A DNA stretch of 64,000 bases from Gammaproteobacteria bacterium (GTDB lineage: Bacteria; Pseudomonadota; Gammaproteobacteria; 21-64-14). Under the pieces are notes generated by a model. The model had not been told where the DNA came from and searched no databases. It saw only the letters and a list, made by a program, of their open reading frames with translations. The stretch's first letter is position 1. Each line of letters begins with the position of its first letter. The DNA lies in contig JALUXX010000053.1 of NCBI GenBank assembly GCA_027013145.1, forward strand, positions 103,064 through 167,063, read 5' to 3'. The translations under genes and the position numbers were made by a program. Of this stretch, positions 49,377-57,479 are shown piece by piece.

Positions 49377-49849
49377 GATGCACTCTCCTTTGATGGCGCA
49401 GGGGACGCCGCATGGGACATCCGCGACGCCGCCTCGGATTTCTCCATGCGGTCCAGCAGTTCCTCCACGCGCGCGCGCACCTCCTCGCGCGTCGCTCTGA
49501 ACACGTCCATCACCGCCTGTTCGTCCCCCGTCGCGCGCGCCGGGTCCTCCAGGGGCCAATGCTCCTTGCGCGTCCCGGGAGGCAGCGCCGGGCAGTGCTC
49601 GTCGGCGTGCCCGCAGACGGTGACCACCAGGTCGGCCCACGCCAGCATCTCATCGCTCAGGCGCGTGGACTCCTGTGCGGAGATATCGACGCCGGCCTCG
49701 GCCATCACGGCGATCGCGCGCGGATTCTTCCCGTGCGCCTCGATGCCCGCCGAGCGGAAGGCGAACCCGGGCCCCGCGAGCGCGCGGCCCCAACCCTCGG
49801 CCATCTGCGAGCGGCAGGAGTTTCCGGTACACAGGAACAGGATGTTCAT
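49373..49849 (-). CDS. arsC: Arsenate reductase, LMW-phosphatase type
   Basis: The 158-residue enzyme has the P-loop CTGNSCRS (Cys7, Arg13) and redox Cys79 and Cys86 (VTVCGHADEHC), as in thioredoxin-coupled ArsC. It reduces arsenate to arsenite for export by ACR3. A C-terminal extension of about 25 residues is variable. It overlaps acr3. Confidence 0.95.
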   Translation of the reverse strand: MNILFLCTGNSCRSQMAEGWGRALAGPGFAFRSAGIEAHGKNPRAIAVMAEAGVDISAQESTRLSDEMLAWADLVVTVCGHADEHCPALPPGTRKEHWPLEDPARATGDEQAVMDVFRATREEVRARVEELLDRMEKSEAASRMSHAASPAPSKESAS

Positions 49850-49855
49850 CGTGCG

Positions 49856-50296
49856 TCAGCCGCAGCAGGCCGGCAGCGTCGGCGGGCAGCAGGCCGCATC
49901 CGCGTGCGCACCGCGTCCGTCCTCGGAGAACACCGGGGCGTCGTCGAGGGTATGGAAGGTCTCCCACGGAACGCCCTGGGGGTCGAGCGTCCAGTACTTG
50001 TCCGAGCGCGCGTAGCAGCAGGTCGCCCCGGACTGCTCGACGCCGGCGAGCCCGGCCGCCTCGATGCGTGCCCGGATCGCCCCGAGTTCCTCCGGACTGT
50101 CGGCCTGGATACCGATGTGATCGAGCCCGGGCCGGCGCCCGCGCGTGGACAACGCGAAGTGCACCTTCGGGTCCTGCAGGCGCCAGCGGGCGTAGTCCGC
50201 CTCGCGCTTGTCGGGGGCGATGCCGAACAGCGCGGTGTAGAAGCGCACGCCGGCATCCAGGTCTTCGACACTGAGGTGTACGTGCAGTCGGCTCAT
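49856..50296 (-). CDS. arsI: ArsI/CadI-family VOC-fold protein with Cys-rich tail
   Basis: The 146-residue protein has the two-part VOC fold with metal-ligand candidates near His7, His60 and Glu112. It also has the vicinal Cys93-Cys94 of ArsI in SGATCCYARSDKYW. ArsI splits methyl groups from trivalent organoarsenicals; the related CadI binds Cd. The tail ends ACCPPTLPACCG, adding four Cys. GGAGG precedes ATG 50296. It lies between arsR and arsC, so the arsenic role is favoured. Confidence 0.9.
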   Translation of the reverse strand: MSRLHVHLSVEDLDAGVRFYTALFGIAPDKREADYARWRLQDPKVHFALSTRGRRPGLDHIGIQADSPEELGAIRARIEAAGLAGVEQSGATCCYARSDKYWTLDPQGVPWETFHTLDDAPVFSEDGRGAHADAACCPPTLPACCG

Positions 50297-50330
50297 CGGG
50301 GCATCCTCCGGTCGGGAAAGGGGCCGCGGG

Positions 50331-50684
50331 TCAGGCGCAACACGGCGCCCCCGGGCGGTTGGGCATCTGCGTGAGACGGGCGTGATCGCGCGCATAGGGA
50401 TCCCGGCCGGTGATGCCGGCCACGGCCGCGTCCAGGGCGGCGCGGACCCATTGCGGGAGGTCATCCGCGAGGCGGTAGTGGACCCACAAGCCCTCGCGCC
50501 GGTCGCGGACCAGCCCCGCCGCACGCAGGAGCGCCAGGTGGCGGGAGACCTTCGGCTGCACCATCCCGAGCGCAAAGGTCAGCTCGCAGACGCACAGCTC
50601 GCCTTCCGCCGCCAGCAGCGCCAGGCAGCGCAGCCGCGTGGCGTCGCCGAGAAGCCGGAACAGTTGCGGCGGATCGAGGTCCAT
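50331..50684 (-). CDS. arsR: Arsenic-responsive repressor ArsR
   Basis: The 117-residue winged-helix protein has the As(III) site CVCEL (Cys31, Cys33) at the DNA-binding helix and MVQPKVSRHLALLRAAGLV. The C-terminus ends CCA, offering a further ligand pair. It represses the operon arsR-arsI-arsC-acr3 from the site at 50703-50733. Confidence 0.95.
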   Translation of the reverse strand: MDLDPPQLFRLLGDATRLRCLALLAAEGELCVCELTFALGMVQPKVSRHLALLRAAGLVRDRREGLWVHYRLADDLPQWVRAALDAAVAGITGRDPYARDHARLTQMPNRPGAPCCA

Positions 50685-50702
50685 GGGGCACTATATTACG
50701 CA

Positions 50703-50733
50703 ATTCATATATATCGTCAAGCGTATATATCGC
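50703..50733 (-). promoter_or_regulatory. Probable ArsR operator and ars promoter
   Basis: An AT-rich imperfect inverted repeat ATATATATCG-TCAAG-CGTATATATCG lies 20 bases upstream of arsR, in a typical ArsR operator position and form, in otherwise GC-rich DNA. Confidence 0.75.
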
Positions 50734-50772
50734 GACCCCGGGTACCCCTCCCCCGCCCCTCGAAACCGCGCC

Positions 50773-51906
50773 TCACAGCCAGCGCCGGGCCGCCCACCCC
50801 ACCGACTCGGCCACGCGCCCCGACCACGCGCGGCGGCGCCAGCGCCCCAGGTCGACCTCACGCGATACCGCGAGGTCGGCGTCGAACTGCCGCCCGAGCA
50901 CCGCGCAGAGCGGTACGTCGCGCGTGAGAACGGTCAGTTCGTGGTTCAGCCACAGGCTGCGATAGTCGAGATTCGCGCTGCCGACCGTCGCCCAGTCCCC
51001 GTCCGCGAGCAGGACCTTGGCGTGCAGCATGCGCGGCTGATACTCGAAGATGCGCACCCCGCCCGCCAGCAACGCACCGTAGCCCGCGCGCGCGGCCCAC
51101 GCCGCGACCGGTACGTCGCTCTTGGCCGGAACCAGCACCCGCACCTCCACGCCGCGCGCCGCCGCCGCGAGCAGCGCGCGCTGCATCGGCCGATCCGGCA
51201 CGAAGTACGGGGTGGTCACCGCGATCCACTCGCGCGCCGCCCCGATCAGCTTCCCGTACACGCGGCGCATCCGGTTGCGGCAGCCCTGCGACGGGGTCGG
51301 GATCAGGGCCGTGGACGCGGTGGCCGTGCGCGCCGGACTCCAGCGGCTGCGGCCGCTCCAGAACGCCTCGAACAGGAGACCCGCCTGGCGCGCCGGCAAC
51401 CCGCACAGGCGCAGATGGGTATCGCGCCAGCACCGTTCGCCGACGGCGGCCGCGGAGGACTCGCGATGGATGTTGAACCCGCCGATGTAGGCACACTCGC
51501 CGTCCACGACCAGGAGCTTGCGGTGGTCGCGCCGGTTGTAGCGTAACGGCTCGCGCCACGACCAGCGATGAAACCACCGCACCCACACCCCGCTCGATTT
51601 CAGGAAGCGCCGGAGGCTGCGCGAGCCCCAGACCAGCCAGGCCGCCGCGTCCAGGTGCAGCCGCACCTCGATCCCCTCTCGGGCCCGCCGCGCCAAGGCC
51701 TCGGCGAAGCGCCGGCCGACCTCGTCGTCGGCGAAGATATAGCTCTCCAGGCAGACCGTCCGGCGCGCGCCGGCGATACTCTCGAGCATCGCCGCGTACA
51801 GGCCGTCGCCGTCCCCGTACGCCTCCAAGCCGTCCCGTCCGACGATCAGTCGCGGGACGCACCGGTGATTGACCGGCCCGCGCGCCCGGCCCGCTCTCCG
51901 GTTCAT
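50773..51906 (-). CDS. Cardiolipin synthase-like phospholipase D protein
   Basis: The 377-residue protein has two HKD motifs: NRRDHRKLLVVDGECAYIGG (residues about 124-143) and MLHAKVLLADGDWATVGS (about 295-312), with Asn/Ser completing each active site. No N-terminal membrane helices are visible, which fits the ClsB group. It transfers phosphatidyl groups to make cardiolipin or related lipids. It is on the same strand as, and 60 bases after, the YihY gene. Confidence 0.9.
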   Translation of the reverse strand: MNRRAGRARGPVNHRCVPRLIVGRDGLEAYGDGDGLYAAMLESIAGARRTVCLESYIFADDEVGRRFAEALARRAREGIEVRLHLDAAAWLVWGSRSLRRFLKSSGVWVRWFHRWSWREPLRYNRRDHRKLLVVDGECAYIGGFNIHRESSAAAVGERCWRDTHLRLCGLPARQAGLLFEAFWSGRSRWSPARTATASTALIPTPSQGCRNRMRRVYGKLIGAAREWIAVTTPYFVPDRPMQRALLAAAARGVEVRVLVPAKSDVPVAAWAARAGYGALLAGGVRIFEYQPRMLHAKVLLADGDWATVGSANLDYRSLWLNHELTVLTRDVPLCAVLGRQFDADLAVSREVDLGRWRRRAWSGRVAESVGWAARRWL

Positions 51907-51966
51907 CGCGCCGGGTGCACCGCGATCGCGCCGTGCGGCGCCTTGTCCCCGGCGCCCCGCACCCGG

Positions 51967-53358
51967 TTAACGCGCATCCGTCGAGTCGGAGCCGGTCCGC
52001 ACCGCCCGGGTGCGCCCGCCGGGCTTCGGCCCCGCGTCCCGAGGCGCGGGCCCCCGCTCCTCCAACAGGGACGCGATGGGGACGGCGAGACGCTCGGCGA
52101 GCGCCGCATCGGCCCCGCCCAGCACCGCGGCGAGCGCCCGGTCCCAGCGGTCGGCCTCTTCGCCGGCGGGCCAGTCGGCGCGCAACGACAGCCGTGCGCC
52201 GCGGTAGAGGTCGTGCAGCGTATAGCGGTCGAGGTCGCGCCCGAGCAGCCACGAATTGCCGCCGGCCACCGGTGCCACGAGGCGCATTGCCTCGAGCCGC
52301 CCGAGCATCTCCTGGATCGCCGCCGCCGAGTAGTCGCGCTCCAGGGCCTGCAGCCGTTCCATGCGCAGACCCCGGCCGAGCGCGTGCGCCGTCCACAGGT
52401 GCCCCAGCAGGCGAAACGCCAGCCGCACCGATCGACCCGCCTGCTCGTCGCTGATCCCGCTGCGATGGCAGCGGGCCCCGAGACAGTACGTCACCTCCGC
52501 CCCCAACAGCACGATCACCCACACGATGTAAACCCAGACCATGAACAGCGGAATGACCGCGAGGGCCCCGTAGACCAGTTCGTAGTTGTGTACCTGCGCG
52601 ACGTAGACGGCGAATACGCGCTTGGAGATCTCGAACAGGGTGGTGGTAAACAGGCCGCCGGCGAGGGCGTGGCGGACGCGGACGTAGGCGCGCGGCGCCA
52701 GCAGAAACAGCAGCGCGAAGCCGACCGTTTCGACCGAGAGCGGCAGGATCCACAGTCCGATCCAGCCCAACCACTGCGAAAAGCTCACCAGGGCCTGGTA
52801 TTTGGTGAACAGGAAGCTGGTGGTAGTGAAGCCGATGCTCAGCAACACCGGACCGAGCGTGGCGAGCGCCCAATAGCCCACGAGCGTCGCGAGGATCGAG
52901 CGGCGATGCCGGCTGCGCCAGATCCGGTTCAACGCCGAGTCGATCTCCCAAAGGATCAGCGTCACCAGTCCCACGACCCAGAGCAGCCCCCAGGCGCTCA
53001 GGCGGGCGGCGTGGACGCCGAACTCGGTGAGGTACTTCAATACGGTCTCGCGGGAGACCGGGATGAGGTGACGGATGATGCTCGCGCTCAGGGCGTTGAG
53101 CTGTTCGTGGAAGCCCGGAAACGAGCTGAGGACCCCGAAGGCCAGCACGCCGATCGGGACCAGCGCCAGCAAGGTGGTGAAGGTCAGACTCGCGGCCCGC
53201 GTGGGCACCTCGTCGCGCCACGCCCGCGTCCACGCGGCCGCGAGGAATTCCGCCGACCGACGCCGCCCGAGCCGCAGACGCCCGAGCAGCAACGCAAGCC
53301 AGGGACCGGGCCGGACCCCGCGGGAAGTCTGATGCCTGCCGTGCGGCCCCGCCGCCAT
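51967..53358 (-). CDS. YihY/BrkB-family membrane protein
   Basis: The 463-residue protein has a six-helix core with RAASLTFTTLLALVPIGVLAF and YGALAVIPLFMVWVYIVWVIVLLGAEV, the YihY signatures. A cytoplasmic winged-helix-like C-terminal domain of about 150 residues follows. Older names such as RNase BN are not supported. The function is unknown, possibly envelope-related. The stop at 51967 is followed by the PLD gene. Confidence 0.92.
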   Translation of the reverse strand: MAAGPHGRHQTSRGVRPGPWLALLLGRLRLGRRRSAEFLAAAWTRAWRDEVPTRAASLTFTTLLALVPIGVLAFGVLSSFPGFHEQLNALSASIIRHLIPVSRETVLKYLTEFGVHAARLSAWGLLWVVGLVTLILWEIDSALNRIWRSRHRRSILATLVGYWALATLGPVLLSIGFTTTSFLFTKYQALVSFSQWLGWIGLWILPLSVETVGFALLFLLAPRAYVRVRHALAGGLFTTTLFEISKRVFAVYVAQVHNYELVYGALAVIPLFMVWVYIVWVIVLLGAEVTYCLGARCHRSGISDEQAGRSVRLAFRLLGHLWTAHALGRGLRMERLQALERDYSAAAIQEMLGRLEAMRLVAPVAGGNSWLLGRDLDRYTLHDLYRGARLSLRADWPAGEEADRWDRALAAVLGGADAALAERLAVPIASLLEERGPAPRDAGPKPGGRTRAVRTGSDSTDAR

Positions 53359-53398
53359 CGCGGTCCCCCGGGGGCGGCGGTCCTCACCGGGAGCCGAG

Positions 53399-53421
53399 CA
53401 CGCCCCTCATCGAGGGGCGTG
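53399..53421 (-). terminator. Hairpin between the DsrE and YihY regions
   Basis: CACGCCCCTC (53399-53408) pairs perfectly with GAGGGGCGTG (53412-53421) across three bases. It stands downstream of the DsrE gene on the minus strand. No clear T-run is seen. Confidence 0.6.
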
Positions 53422-53535
53422 CGTCAACCCGTTACGCCCCGGACCGACTGTACCTCCCGACGGGCCCGGCCTGTCAACCCGCGCGGTCCGCGCGCCCGGG
53501 TACCTCATCCGGACTGCGCACGCCGTGGGATCGGG

Positions 53536-54033
53536 TCAGGGTTTGATGTAGTTGTAGCCGTGTTGCTGGAGTTGGATGATGCGCACGATCCCGCCCGGCA
53601 CTACGACCGCCGAACCCACCAGCTTGGGCAGGTGCCCGGTCTTGCGCTTCATCCCCTCCATGGTGTTGTGGCAGGCGTCGAACTCCACCCCCTGCGAGGA
53701 AAGTCCTTGAATTCGTTCCCGCATCTTGCTGTTTTTCAGGAGCATCTTGAGCCCAGGCCCGTAGGCGACGACGACGACCTGGACGTTGTCCGGGCCGAAG
53801 TACTTCATCATGTTCGCGACGTTGTTCAGCACCAGCTTCCAGCGACGCGGGTCCCCCTGGCTGACCTGCATGACCACATGCTGTTTGGCGAAGGCCTTGG
53901 GTTTCGCCAACTGCAGCTTGCTGAAGGAATAGTCCTTGTACAGCGACCAGTCCTCGGCGTGGGCCGGTTGAATCCCGTAAAACGCCAACGCGGCGACCGC
54001 GGCAAGTGGCGCGAGAACACGAAGACCGTTCAT
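53536..54033 (-). CDS. Exported DsrE-family protein, second copy
   Basis: The 165-residue protein has a signal peptide (VAALAFYGIQPAHAE) and a DsrE-like fold with HVVMQVSQGDPRRWKLVLNNVANMM, a strand VQVVVVAYGPGLKML, and GVEFDACHNTM with the conserved Cys. It matches the exported DsrE at 27029 in layout. AGGAGA precedes ATG 54033. It ends the large minus-strand cluster, but a 354-base gap separates it from the next gene. Confidence 0.88.
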   Translation of the reverse strand: MNGLRVLAPLAAVAALAFYGIQPAHAEDWSLYKDYSFSKLQLAKPKAFAKQHVVMQVSQGDPRRWKLVLNNVANMMKYFGPDNVQVVVVAYGPGLKMLLKNSKMRERIQGLSSQGVEFDACHNTMEGMKRKTGHLPKLVGSAVVVPGGIVRIIQLQQHGYNYIKP

Positions 54034-54387
54034 GGCTTTCTCCTATCCGGTTTGCAGGGTGGCCGAGCGCCGGCCGGCATCGAAACGCCGTGGTCCAGGA
54101 CTCCGCCGGCCGGACCCGGACGAACGTCCCCGGGTCCCCGCACGGAGCGCCGCGCGGAAACGAACGGACCCGCCCGTCGTTCGACACACCTGGATTTCGC
54201 GAGCGGCGCGGCGCCGGTCGCAGGGGACCGCACGGCATCCGTCACGGTCAGCACTGAAGACGCGCCCGCTTTCGCGATTATTCCGCGCCGGGCGCCGCAG
54301 ACAACCGGGCACGCGCGCACCGCGGGCCCGATACGCCGTCTTTCTCCGGAAACCCGTATCAAAGGCCCGTGGGCGTCGCCGCGGGCA
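54034..54387. other. Gap of about 350 bases upstream of the exported DsrE gene
   Basis: No convincing gene, hairpin with T-run or MerR-type dyad is seen. Open frames here are GC-driven shadows. It probably carries the DsrE promoter. Confidence 0.4.
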
Positions 54388-54996
54388 CTACAATCGATAG
54401 AAGGACCCGACCCCCGACAACAGCACGTTGAAGGCCAGGCTGACCCGCTCGCCCCCCTGGTTCGGGGTCTCGTAGCCGTGCCGGATCTGGCTCGGAAACA
54501 GGTACGCATGTCCCGCGGTGGCCGGATAGGCGATGCGGTTCGCGGTAAAGATCGTCTGCTCCCGGACCCCGATCGCCAGATAGGGCTGGCTGTTGAATTC
54601 GGGCTTCTCGAAGATCAGCGGGGCGCTGCGCTTCGCGTCCGCCTTCAGGTAATAGACCCCGGAGACGACCGAGTTTCCGTGGTAGTGCATGCGTTGAAAG
54701 CCGCCCTCGGGGGCCCGGTTCACCCAGGCATGAACGATCTCGAAGCGGTCGTATTGATAGCAGTAGACATTGTCCAGGTAATCGGCGACGCACTCCTCCA
54801 GAAACGTCGACAACGCACGAAAACGGGGCTCCCGCAGGATGTTCAGCCGATCGGCGGTGGATTCGGTTTTCGACCCGGAGTTGGGAAAGAACTCCAGTCC
54901 TTCGAGGTCGATCTCTTCGTGCTGCGGATTGCGATAACGCACCACCGCGCCCAGCGGAAAGATCGGGCGTACTTCGCCCTTCGGCTTGTCGCTCAC
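54388..54996 (-). CDS. 2OG-Fe(II) oxygenase-like protein
   Basis: The 202-residue cytoplasmic protein has the core of the putative 2OG-Fe(II) oxygenase family (PF13759 type): FQRMHYHGNSVVSGVYYLK, then AGHAYLFPSQIRHGYETPN and GERVSLAFN. The Fe ligands would be His of HYHGN and His of RHGYE, with Arg of GERVS for 2-oxoglutarate. The acidic ligand is less clear. The GTG start overlaps the stop of the upstream cytochrome gene (GTGA), so they are translationally coupled. The substrate is unknown. Confidence 0.75.
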   Translation of the reverse strand: MSDKPKGEVRPIFPLGAVVRYRNPQHEEIDLEGLEFFPNSGSKTESTADRLNILREPRFRALSTFLEECVADYLDNVYCYQYDRFEIVHAWVNRAPEGGFQRMHYHGNSVVSGVYYLKADAKRSAPLIFEKPEFNSQPYLAIGVREQTIFTANRIAYPATAGHAYLFPSQIRHGYETPNQGGERVSLAFNVLLSGVGSFYRL

Positions 54997-56765
54997 GGCG
55001 TGATCCAGCCGCTCTTCGCCACCAGACGCGGCTCCCCCCGCCCGGTCAGCGCGACGATATAGACGCCCTTGGACGCGAAGCGCTCGCCCGGACCCAGCGC
55101 GAGCGCCGGATAGATCCCCGGATTGAGATCCTTTTGGGATTCGTCCTCCACGCGCTCGAGCAGATAGTCGCGATAAAAGTCGTTGCTGATCTCGAACAGG
55201 GCAGCCTCGAGCAGACTCATCGCGTAGTATTCCTCGAACATGATCCGCGGGTGACTCAGATCGAGACCGCGGGTGCGCATCCAGGCCCGCGTCTCGAAGG
55301 ACTTGACGTGCGACGACGGATTCAACTCGTAGGGCTCGGCGAACCGCATACGGCGCGCAAGTGCAGGCTCGACCGGTTTCCCGACGGCTGGAATCGCACG
55401 CGCCGGCAGAAAGATCCGGCGAACCCGCGGGTCCACGGCGGCCAGGGCCGCCAGGGTCGGACGGACGTCGCGTCCGGGCCAGATGACCAGAACCGCCTTG
55501 GGATCGCGGGCCACCTCGCGCAGGCGGCGCTCGAGGGTGGCGCGGCTGTGAAACGTGAACTCCCGCAGGCCTCCCGGCCCGGCGTGGTCCGCCATCGCGT
55601 GTCTGAAAACGGCGGCCGGGACCCGCCCGTACTCGTCCGCGGCCGTGAGCTGAACCACGTCGGATCCGGCCGCCGCGCCCGACTTCGACGCGATGAACCG
55701 GGCGATCGCCCGTGCCTCCAACGGCAGGCCCGCGTCGAAGTAGACCGTATATCCATCCTTCGGCGGCGGCCACGCCGGCAGCTCGGTATCCGGAAACAGG
55801 CACGGGATCCGGTTCTCGTCGCAGAACCGGGACGGTCCGGCCCAGGAGCCGTCGACCTTCCCGCCGACCAGCGCGAAAACCGGGTGCTTGCGGTATTGGG
55901 CTTCGAGTTGCGCGCGCCAGGTGCGGGCAGGCCCCTTGAGTTCCCACACCGTCAGCTTCCACGCCCGCTCGATCGGCACGAACTCGGAACGGTTGTAGGG
56001 GGAGAAGCGGTGGCGCGATCGATCTTCGTGCAGCCGCAGGTTGTGGAAGTGCACGTACATCCGAAGAACGCTCAGCATCGCGGCCCGTTCCGGCGCGGGG
56101 ACGTTGTCGGAAAATACGGTTGCGAAGCGGATCTCCTGCTGATTGACGCCCGGATCGACGTGCGCGGACAGGGTGCGCAGGTACGCGTACAAGGCCGCGA
56201 CGTCCGCCTTCGACAGGCGGTAGTGCGGCATGATTCGCGCCAGACGCTGTCCGGCCGGGTCCACGCCCTCCTCCAACACCGTCGCCAGGGTGGACAGGGT
56301 GTACGCGGGGCGCATGTGCGGCTGATGCAGCCGGGTCTTGAAGCGCCGCGGCTGAATCTGGTGAAAGAAGTCCGGAAACAGCCGGCGGCGATCGAGCTTG
56401 CGGGGAGCGAACAACAGCGGGCCGCTCACCGGCGGAACGTAGTAGCCCCCCTCACTCGAGCCCAGGCCGCTGGGGCGGTGACAATTCACGCAGGCCGCCT
56501 GAGCCCCGCGCATCGGCACGTCGCCCTGCGAAACGGCATGGACCGGCGCGCCGTCCGTGCCGATCCCGTCCCGGTACAGACGCCGGCCCTGCGCGACCTC
56601 CGAGCCTGCACCCGCCGTCCCCGCGAAGGCCGTGGCGACGATCGCCAGCGAAATGAAGGCGAGCCCCGTACGCAGGAGCCGTGAAATCGTAGCCCGCCCG
56701 CGACCGGACCGGAGACCCCCGGCGTCCATGAGCGCACGGGCCCGAAGCCCGGAACCTCCCCTCAT
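54993..56765 (-). CDS. Cytochrome c domain fused to a periplasmic receptor-like domain
   Basis: The 590-residue exported protein has a signal or anchor (FISLAIVATAFAGTAGAG). One c-type heme site AACVNCHRPSGLG (residue about 92) follows, with a likely Met ligand in RIMPHYRLSKADVAALYAYL. A C-terminal part of about 350 residues resembles type I solute-binding proteins: LVGGKVDGSW, SDVVQLTAADEYGR and AVLVIWPGRDV. ATG 56765 follows AAGGGG; GTG 56786 and ATG 56729 are alternatives. Such a fusion could couple ligand binding to electron transfer. This is inference. Confidence 0.7.
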   Translation of the reverse strand: MRGGSGLRARALMDAGGLRSGRGRATISRLLRTGLAFISLAIVATAFAGTAGAGSEVAQGRRLYRDGIGTDGAPVHAVSQGDVPMRGAQAACVNCHRPSGLGSSEGGYYVPPVSGPLLFAPRKLDRRRLFPDFFHQIQPRRFKTRLHQPHMRPAYTLSTLATVLEEGVDPAGQRLARIMPHYRLSKADVAALYAYLRTLSAHVDPGVNQQEIRFATVFSDNVPAPERAAMLSVLRMYVHFHNLRLHEDRSRHRFSPYNRSEFVPIERAWKLTVWELKGPARTWRAQLEAQYRKHPVFALVGGKVDGSWAGPSRFCDENRIPCLFPDTELPAWPPPKDGYTVYFDAGLPLEARAIARFIASKSGAAAGSDVVQLTAADEYGRVPAAVFRHAMADHAGPGGLREFTFHSRATLERRLREVARDPKAVLVIWPGRDVRPTLAALAAVDPRVRRIFLPARAIPAVGKPVEPALARRMRFAEPYELNPSSHVKSFETRAWMRTRGLDLSHPRIMFEEYYAMSLLEAALFEISNDFYRDYLLERVEDESQKDLNPGIYPALALGPGERFASKGVYIVALTGRGEPRLVAKSGWITP

Positions 56766-56801
56766 CCCCACCCCTTTCGCGGACACGCTCCGGCGCGCCG
56801 A

Positions 56802-57425
56802 TCAGCGCGCAGCCGCAACGGCGGTCTCGATCATGCCCACCAAAGACCGCGTACTCGTCAGTCCGTTGATGCGTTGCCACGCAAGCCCTTTGCCCGCATG
56901 GATGAAGGTGAGCGGCTTGTGCATCATCTTGTCTGCAGAGGGATCGGAGGCGTCCAGGGCCGCCTGGATCCGCTTGACCTCGGCCACGGTGCCCGTCAGC
57001 AGGTGCCAGTTCGGCGGCGGGACAACCCCGAAGTGGCGGGAATAGGCCAGTAGAACCTTCGGTGTATCGTGATGCGGGTCGATGGAAATGGTATAGAAGC
57101 CGACATCCAGCCCCCTCTTCCGCAGTTCCCGGGACGCCGCCAGAATCTGTGCGGATCGTACACCACAAATCGTCGTGCAGGTCGTAAAGAAGAACTGCAC
57201 AACGACGGGCTTTTCCCCTGCCAGCGCCGCATCCATCCGAATCTCCCGCCCGTGCTGATCTGTTAGGGTAACCGGCGGGATCCTGTAGCGCACCAGCTTT
57301 GTCGTTACCGCCACCGCCCCCGGGATATCGGTGCTTATAGGCGCGGCCGAAACCCCGGGACCGAAAAGGCCGACCGCGGCAACAAGTACGCCAAGCTTTC
57401 CAGAAAAACGCTTCACTATCAGCAT
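56802..57425 (-). CDS. SCO-family copper protein
   Basis: The 207-residue protein has a signal or anchor (KLGVLVAAVGLFGPGVSAAP) and a thioredoxin-like fold with FFFTTCTTICGVRS (the CxxxC copper site). ISIDPHHDTPKVL and a His in KPLTFIHAG follow. It differs from the SCO1 at 16406, which has CPDVCP and is a lipoprotein. The start 57425 is spaced about 12 bases from GGAGGA, which is long, so it is uncertain. It may metallate the multicopper oxidase of this cluster. Confidence 0.88.
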   Translation of the reverse strand: MLIVKRFSGKLGVLVAAVGLFGPGVSAAPISTDIPGAVAVTTKLVRYRIPPVTLTDQHGREIRMDAALAGEKPVVVQFFFTTCTTICGVRSAQILAASRELRKRGLDVGFYTISIDPHHDTPKVLLAYSRHFGVVPPPNWHLLTGTVAEVKRIQAALDASDPSADKMMHKPLTFIHAGKGLAWQRINGLTSTRSLVGMIETAVAAAR

Positions 57426-57446
57426 GCGCCGAACAATCCTCCGGCC

Positions 57447-57471
57447 GACCCGCCCCATCGAGGGGCGGGTC
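57447..57471 (-). terminator. Hairpin between the large unknown gene and the SCO gene
   Basis: GACCCGCCCC (57447-57456) pairs with GGGGCGGGTC (57462-57471) across ATCGA. On the minus strand it follows the stop of the large gene and precedes SCO. No T-run, so it may only attenuate. Confidence 0.5.
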
Positions 57472-57479
57472 GAACCGAC

